Shown piece after piece: positions 17,484 through 23,502 of a stretch of 23,502 bases of DNA. Each line of letters starts with the position of its first letter. The first letter of the stretch is position 1. A program made the translations under genes and the position numbers. The notes beneath the pieces were generated by a model. It worked only from the letters and a program-made list of their open reading frames with translations. It was not told where the DNA came from and ran no database searches. The DNA comes from Blastocladiella britannica (Eukaryota; Blastocladiomycota; Blastocladiomycetes; Blastocladiales; Blastocladiaceae): the NCBI GenBank assembly GCA_025349905.2, contig MU624792.1:1-23502 (forward strand). The letters are read 5' to 3'.

Positions 17484-20400
17484 TCAACGGGGTCGCACCG
17501 GCGGTCGGAACCCGGCCGACCCGGACCGTGACAGTCCTCCACCGGCAATACGCTGCGACGCTCCCGCCATTCCTCCGAGCGATGACGCTGACACGGATCG
17601 TCCTGCCTGGGAAAGAGGAACACGCGCAGCCGCTGTCGCCGTTGCCGATCCAAGGCTGTACGGGCGCGCTACCGTCGGCGGCGGGGGCATGTGCAGTCGC
17701 GGCGTCGACGACGGATCCTCGACCTCGGCGTCGTCCTCTTCATCGTCGTCATCGCTGCTAATGACACTCACGCCTGCCGCTGCCCGCGATGCCACCGGCT
17801 GCTGCATCTGCTGGCGCTGGGCCACCTGCGAGAGCGCGAAATGCGGCACACTGCCATCGTCGTCTTCTTCGTCCTCGTCGTCGTCATCTCCGAGCTGGAG
17901 CTCGACCGCGACTTGAGTATCGTCGTCATCGTCGTCGTCCACGCCTGGATCGGTCGAGCTGTTGCCGTCGCCGTCGCGATCATCGTCGTTGTTGCCGTCA
18001 AACCCGCGGGCCGGGACCACCATCGTGACCGATTTTTTCGCGCTAGTTGGAGCCACAGGTGCTGGTGGTTTTGGTGCAGTCGCTTTTCCCTTGGCTGTTC
18101 CGGTGCCAGATGCAGAGGCAGAGGTACGTGCGCGCTTCCGCGCCGGTGTAGCAGCAGCAGCTCCCGTCGCCGCGGCACCGCGCTTGCGCTTGCCCGCGAC
18201 TGGAACCGCAGATTCCTCATCCTCCTTGTTCTCCTCCTCCTCTTCGTCAGAAGAAAACTCCACCGGCGCATACTGGCTGGCCGCCGGCGCCCCATCGAGC
18301 GCCACGTGCTTCATCCTCGCGGTCTGGATCGCGTGCCCGGCTCCGACCGCCACCGCCGCCTGCTTGACCGCCTGAATGTACTCTTCGAGGACCTTGCGTG
18401 CTTTCGGCACTTGCGTCAGCAGAGACTTGTTGCCCATGACTTTGGACTGCACGCACACGCGCTGCAGGATCCGGGACCCGGTTTGGACCGCTTGCGCGAC
18501 GCGCTGCACGTCCTGCAAGGTGCACCCGGGACGCGCGGTCAAGGCTGGGAGGACTTGGGCGCCGATTAAGGTCACGAACCGGATCCCGACGGCGAGCGCG
18601 GAGCGGAGGAAGGGGAGCTTGTCGCAGTACACGGTGACCTGTTTTTTTTTTTGTGAGCTTCTTTTGCTTGGAAGGTATACGAAAGGGGGACATAGGTACC
18701 AATTGCAAGCACACGGTAAACTGCTCGCAAATCCCCGTCAAGTTATCCACGTCCATGGCCAGCGGGCTCGAAAAGTGCTGGCTCAGCAGCTGCGACAAGA
18801 GCTTGAGACAAACCTGTTTTGTTTTTATCCGTCAGAGCCAAGCCAACCATAATACAATAAGAACAATACCTTAAAGTACGCCCGCAGCGTCGTCGTCGTC
18901 AACAACGGTTCCCCTTCAATCTCGTCCGCCGACGGCCACACGTCCGCGATCGATCGGTGCAGCACGTCCTTTTGCCGCTCGTTGGCCGTGACTTCCCATG
19001 TGGTGCACACCATGAGCGTGATCAGGTGCCGCACGCGGTCGATCGGGTCGTCGGCAAACTCCAGGTCCGCCTCAATAAAGAACTCGAGCGGTTCCTGCCG
19101 TTTCTCGATCCCCGAAAACCTGCTCAGGGGTAAGCTGAGGAACGCGCGCGCGGCAGAGTGTAAGGACGCGCGGTACTCGGGCGGAATCACCATCGCTGCT
19201 GACGTGGAACCCAATGAGGGGTGGCCGCGGGTGCGCGATGGCGGTGCGGCAGACGACGCCACGGGCAGCATCGCCGCCGAGAGTGCCACCGAGAACGACG
19301 AGGCCGGCAAGGACGACTCCTCCTCGTGGCGGCGCCGCCGCGCAATCACCGCCGCTTGCGCCATCGCCACCTGTTTCATCACGTCAAACACCAGAATCGC
19401 GGTGACCGGGGACCACATGTTGATGATGCTGCCGAGGAACCCGAGAATCTGCAAGATCGCACGGTCGAAGCGGTCGTTTTTGTCGTTGTTGCCGTCCAAC
19501 GCCATGCTCGAATCACCTTGGTTAGGGTCGTCGTCGCAGTCCATCATGGACTCGCCGTCCTCGGCCTGCAACTTGTCAATCTGCTGCGCCAGCGCCTGCA
19601 GCAGCGCGGTCGTCAAGTCCGCGGCTGGATTGGCCGCCTGTGTACAAGCGCCAGCACCACCGCTGTTCCGGGCATTAACAGATGCGGGCGGAAGCTTGAG
19701 CAAGTGCAGCATGCACGACAAGATCAAGTCGAGTGTTTCTTCGGCCGATGCCGTCGTGGACCGCGCCGCGGCCGCCTTGGCTCGTGTCGCCGACCCCAGT
19801 GCTGCTAGTCGCGGCTGCTGTTGCTGCTTGTCAGACGCGCCGTCTCCCACGGTGGTGCCAATGACGCTCACCATATCGCTGGCCGCATCGTCCACGTCCA
19901 CGTCCATGGTCTCGTCATGATGAGCACGTACGTCACTTTCGCCCGCATGCTCCCGGCCCAAATGCACCAGCCACTCGGCCCAGCACTGCATCAGCGTCGT
20001 GCCGAGATCAATGGGGACTGGCAGGGTCGCCGTGTCGCTGGGAAGCACGAGGTCGGGATCCGAGCTGCTTGTGGGGTTGTTATCGGTGGTAAGCGAGTTG
20101 TGTACCTCCATGGTCGACGATGGGCGCAGCAATTGCGCGTAAAACTCGGACAGCAGGTAGTGGAAGAGCGGGCGGTCGGATTTGGGAATGCGGGGCATGG
20201 CTAAGAACACGCTGGGCGTCAGTGGCCACTGCGAGCGCATCGCGGGGAGCCAGGTCTTGGCGAGCCGCGACTGGTCTGGGTTGGGATCCGGGTCGGGACT
20301 GTTACCAGCTGACAAGCGCGATTTGCGTCCGCTACCGGTTGCTGCAGGTGTGGCCTTGGCCTTGGCTTTGCCTTTGCCCTTGCCCTTGACGACAGGGACG

Positions 20401-23347
20401 GGCTCGTTCTGGCTATCGTCGTCGTCGCCACCAGCAACTACTTGGTCCTTGACAGGTGCGGCAGCAGGAGCAGCAGCAGTGGGCGCGGGTCGGGAAGCGA
20501 GATCTTCCTCGACCATGCAATGCAGCTGGAACATGTGCTGGACGTGCGCGATCACCTCGTCCAGCGGCAACCCCGCATCATACGTGGCCAGCAGCCGCAC
20601 GTACGCCAGCACCGTCATGGCGTACCCGCGGTAAAATACGATCGGCCTTTGTACCAGCGCCATTGGAGACAGCACCGACGAGTCGGCGTTCGCCGCCGCC
20701 GTGTCGCCGCCGTCTTCGGTGAGGAGCCGGTGACAGGCCAGGAGAATGCGCACGATCGCGGGTGCATTGACCGAGTGCACGGTAAAGAACGTCATGAACT
20801 CGGCCGCACGGTCCTCGACGGTGGCCACGTCGCTTTCGGTGACGGGCGCGACCCCGCCCGTCCCAACAACGTACATGGTCCCTTGCTGGCGCTGCATCTC
20901 GGCGGCGGTTGCGGCCGACGACGTGGTTCCAATGGATGTGGTCGTGCTGGGATTGTACGAGGTCCCCGCGACCTGGACGGCGGGGAACCATTCCGACAGC
21001 AACGACACCACGCGGTGCACAAACGCGTGGAAAATGTACGCGCGGCCGCGCCCGTTGCGTGCGGCCAGCGCCGTGCTTGCTCCAATTCGGCACGCGGGCC
21101 GAGTGCCGCGGGTAATCAATCCCGCCAGCTGGTCGTACAGGACCGCCGCGACCTGCGGTTTCACCAAGAACCGTTCCATGGTCTCCATGATAGCGTCGAC
21201 CGCGCGCTCGTGTGCGTGTGCGCTGAGTTCGGGGCTCTGCACCCAAGGAGAGTCGGCAGCCGCCAATCGGCCAACCATAGCTGCCTGCGCGAGCACGCCG
21301 ACGGCGTTGGTTCTTGCGCGCGCCTTGTCGAGCGTCTTGCGCACCCACAGCGTCAAGTCCACCACCATTTGTCGTGTCTCGATCGCCGAGTCCCAGTCGA
21401 CCGCCGACTCGGCGATCGGGTCCGAGTACCCGAATTGCGCAAGCACCGCAAAGTACTGGCCGACGTGGCGCAGCGACAGGCCGTCGAGAAAGTCGAGTAA
21501 GTTGCGCACAAACACCAGCAATGGCCGCACGGATGCTCGAGCGTCGGCGTCGCGCCCGATCGCCAGCAAGATCGCCAGTGCGATCTCGGTCTGGGCTCCC
21601 CCCGCAACGGCCGCGGACCCGGCCAAGCTGACCACGGATGCGAGCCACTCTTGCCGCACCACGGGCGACATCGTGTGCTTGATCATGGCAAAGTACAGTT
21701 GTGCGCCGACCGACATGGCGGGCGAGATCACAGGCACTTGCGCGTCCGGGTCGAGGCCGACCAGCGTTAGACCACAGCGCATTAACAGCGGCGTCGCGTC
21801 GCCAATCACCGTGTCGAACGCCGACCGCGAACCCTCCCTACCTGTACCGCCTGTACTGTTGCTGCTGGCAGCGTTGGCACTCGTCACACCCGCAGTACCA
21901 CCAGACCCAGCCATGCGTCCAAACACGACGGGGGGCTTGACCAGCGTTTCGGCAATGGCGAGCATCTGGCCGTGCACGCTCTCGAGCGGTCCCGCAAATC
22001 GCTCCGCCAATGCCGCCACGTGCATCGGGCTCAGGCGCTGAGCGGCAATCACGCGCATTAGGTGCTTGCTCACGTCCTTGGCCGCGGCCAGCGAGACGCT
22101 GGCGGTGGACGCGAGGACAATCCATTCGCGGTCCGAGAGGGGAAGCGGCGGCTTGGCGTGCGCTCGATCGGTTCCACCAAAGGCGCTGGTGGCATTAGCA
22201 GTTGCTGCAGCCTGAACGAGATCCGTGTGCATACGGTTCGCCCAGGCAAGAGTCGCGGCATAGAGTGCCTTGGTACGGCGCAGCGCGGCGCGGATTTCGC
22301 CCATGATCGAGACAATCACCGACTGGGCATTGGCCGAGGTATCCGCACCAGCAGTCTTGCCGTTACTCTTGGTCAGCTCCAAGTCGCGCAGATCCAGCGC
22401 GTCAAACAACCGCGCAACCAGTGCGCCGGCCTGGTCCGCGGCCGGGAGCGTAGCGGCGCGGTCCAGCAGGTACCGCACAAACAGCGGAATCACGGCAGCG
22501 GTAGCCAACCCCAGAAGTCCCAGAATCTTTTCGACGGCAGCGTCGCTGCGGTTGGGCGACAGAGACAGGCCCGAGAGACACTGCACGGCGGCGCCAGCGA
22601 GCTCGCGGTCGGCCAAGTAGTCTTTTGTCGCTGCTCCCGCCCCTGCGGCGTCGCCCAGGCCTAGTAACACGTCGGCGATCGACTCGTGTGCGCTCTCGGG
22701 CACGATTTCGGGTAAGGCTGACAGCACGTCGCGCTCAAAGTCGGCCGAGTCGCAGTTTTCGAGCGCGCGGGTCATGGCGCTCGCCAGCGCGGTCGGCGCC
22801 GGTACGTACTCGAGCCACTGCAGCGCCTGTAGCGCACGCGACCGCACAAACGCGACGGTGGCCGCGTCGCTGGTGTCAAAGGTAAAGAACAATACGTTGG
22901 CGATAAAGTGGGCGACAGCCAGCTGCAGCGTGTCTGTGTCGAGCAGCAATTTGAGGAGCGAGTCGGTTGTTGTTGTTCTGTTTCTTTTTATATAAGTTTT
23001 GATCCAGTCCAGCCCTGAGGGTGAGGTGCGTCAAAGTACCGATCGGCGTCAGAGTGCGTGGTATTTTGACTGGTAGGAACAACAAGATGGGCTGCCGGGG
23101 CCACCAGCGCGCGGACCAGGTCGGGACGGTGGTCCTGGTGGGCCGAGACATAGTCCTCGAGTGCCAAGTAGATGGGCGTCTCCTCGGCATTGACGCGCAG
23201 GCCGATCCAGGCCGGTGCCGACTGGGCAATATGCTCGAACGCGCGGGCTTTAATGACGTGCGGGGCGGCGTCGATGGTGACGGGCGTGTCGGGTGGGTCG
23301 TCGGCGGTGGGTACGCGGATGCCGAGCGGGGCCAGGAGAGTTTCCAT
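17484..23347 (-). CDS. FANCD2: Fanconi anaemia group D2 protein homologue
   Basis: This nuclear alpha-solenoid protein pairs with FANCI as a DNA clamp in interstrand crosslink repair and fork protection. Exons are 23347-23040, 22977-18870, 18813-18700 and 18638-17484, giving 1894 aa. The family is seen in the N-terminal LLKLLLDTDTLQ block, in LSALPEIVPES, in LLDFLDGLSLRHVGQYFAVLAQF, in LAQAAMVGRLAAAD, in VAAVLYDQLAGLI, and in a C-terminal VCLKLLSQLL and VQRVAQAVQTGSRILQRVCVQSK. Disordered inserts (a Lys/Gly/Ala run near 20330-20400 and a long acidic tail with KRKR) make it longer than the roughly 1450 aa human protein. No lysine is present where the monoubiquitinated one is expected. The donor of intron 3 could be GTACCT (18699, used here) or GTGTGC (18714, 5 residues shorter). 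The start lacks the basic tail of animal proteins, so an earlier exon beyond the window is possible. Confidence 0.9.
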
Positions 23348-23502
23348 TATTGCCTTTTGTGTGTGAGAATTTGGATTTAAAAGAGAGTGAGTGAATCACT
23401 GAAAAAAAATTTCAGGTCTCATTCCCTTTTCCTTTGCCTTTTTTGCTTTTTTTTTTCCGTTGCTTTTCTTTTTCCTTTTTCTTTTCCTTTCCTTTTCGTT
23501 GT
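23348..23502 (-). promoter_or_regulatory. Pyrimidine-rich upstream region of FANCD2
   Basis: From about 23410 to the window edge the plus strand is almost pure C/T (CTTTT- and CCTTT-like words), so the sense strand of FANCD2 is GA-rich. No open frame of note is present. Polypurine/polypyrimidine tracts are common in core promoters and can form triplex DNA. The region may also lie inside a 5' leader or intron. Confidence 0.4.

Noticed and set aside
17416..17916. An extra intron (GTATAA to TTATCAG, 17416-17481) that would extend CBP4 into a frame antisense to the FANCD2 tail.
   Set aside because: Splice ends are present, but the product would be low-complexity antisense of FANCD2, and Cbp4 proteins end near where the TAA at 17420-17422 is found.
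18982..22664. Several plus-strand open frames of 190-430 codons opposite FANCD2.
   Set aside because: The same GC bias explains them. Their translations are Arg/His/Ser-rich and show no family features.
1..23502. A gene cluster for one pathway, or a defence or mobile system.
   Set aside because: The nine genes belong to unrelated housekeeping or membrane functions, and no transposase, integrase, reverse transcriptase, terminal repeat or biosynthetic core enzyme is present.

Overview
The window is nuclear DNA of a fungus that very probably makes flagellated zoospores (Chytridiomycota or Blastocladiomycota grade). Three things point there. The genes are GC-rich and cut by short GT-AG introns of 55-82 bp (23 modelled). 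Two products have a fungal character: a Cbp4-type complex III assembly factor and an EI24/Rrt8-like membrane protein. A close relative of CYB5D1, a ciliary radial-spoke-associated protein, is encoded at 12800-13645, and non-flagellated fungi have no obvious use for it. No bacterial operon, insertion sequence, tRNA, rRNA or CRISPR array was seen.

Layout, left to right. 1-557 is non-coding sequence rich in TGGA/TGGAA words. 558-4162 (+) is a seven-exon ubiquitin-specific protease with a USP8-type N-terminal helical domain. 4266-6461 (-) is an intronless cohesin kleisin (Rad21/Scc1) with a textbook separase site. 6571-8186 (-) is a cytochrome b5-fused front-end (delta-6 type) fatty acid desaturase. 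8463-12728 (+) is an eight-exon FtsX/MacB-like permease with about ten membrane helices and no ATPase beside it. 12800-13645 (-) is CYB5D1. 13976-15724 (+) is an intronless orphan 7-helix membrane protein with receptor-like topology. 15792-17022 (-) is an EI24/Rrt8-like membrane protein. 17054-17422 (+) is Cbp4/UQCC3. 17484-23347 (-) is FANCD2.

The locus is very compact: nine genes, convergent ends 61-103 bp apart, and one divergent pair whose start codons are only 31 bp apart. The genes do not form one pathway. Two concern chromosome maintenance (Rad21, FANCD2), one ubiquitin signalling, one lipid desaturation, one mitochondrial respiration, one the flagellum, and three are membrane proteins of uncertain role.

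All exon-intron structures were worked out by hand from reading frame, splice dinucleotides and family similarity. Every multi-exon model closes in frame. The points most worth following are the orphan 7-helix protein, the eukaryotic FtsX permease, the apparent loss of the FANCD2 acceptor lysine, two length-neutral 57-bp introns that could be retained, and perfect inverted repeats in two divergent promoters.
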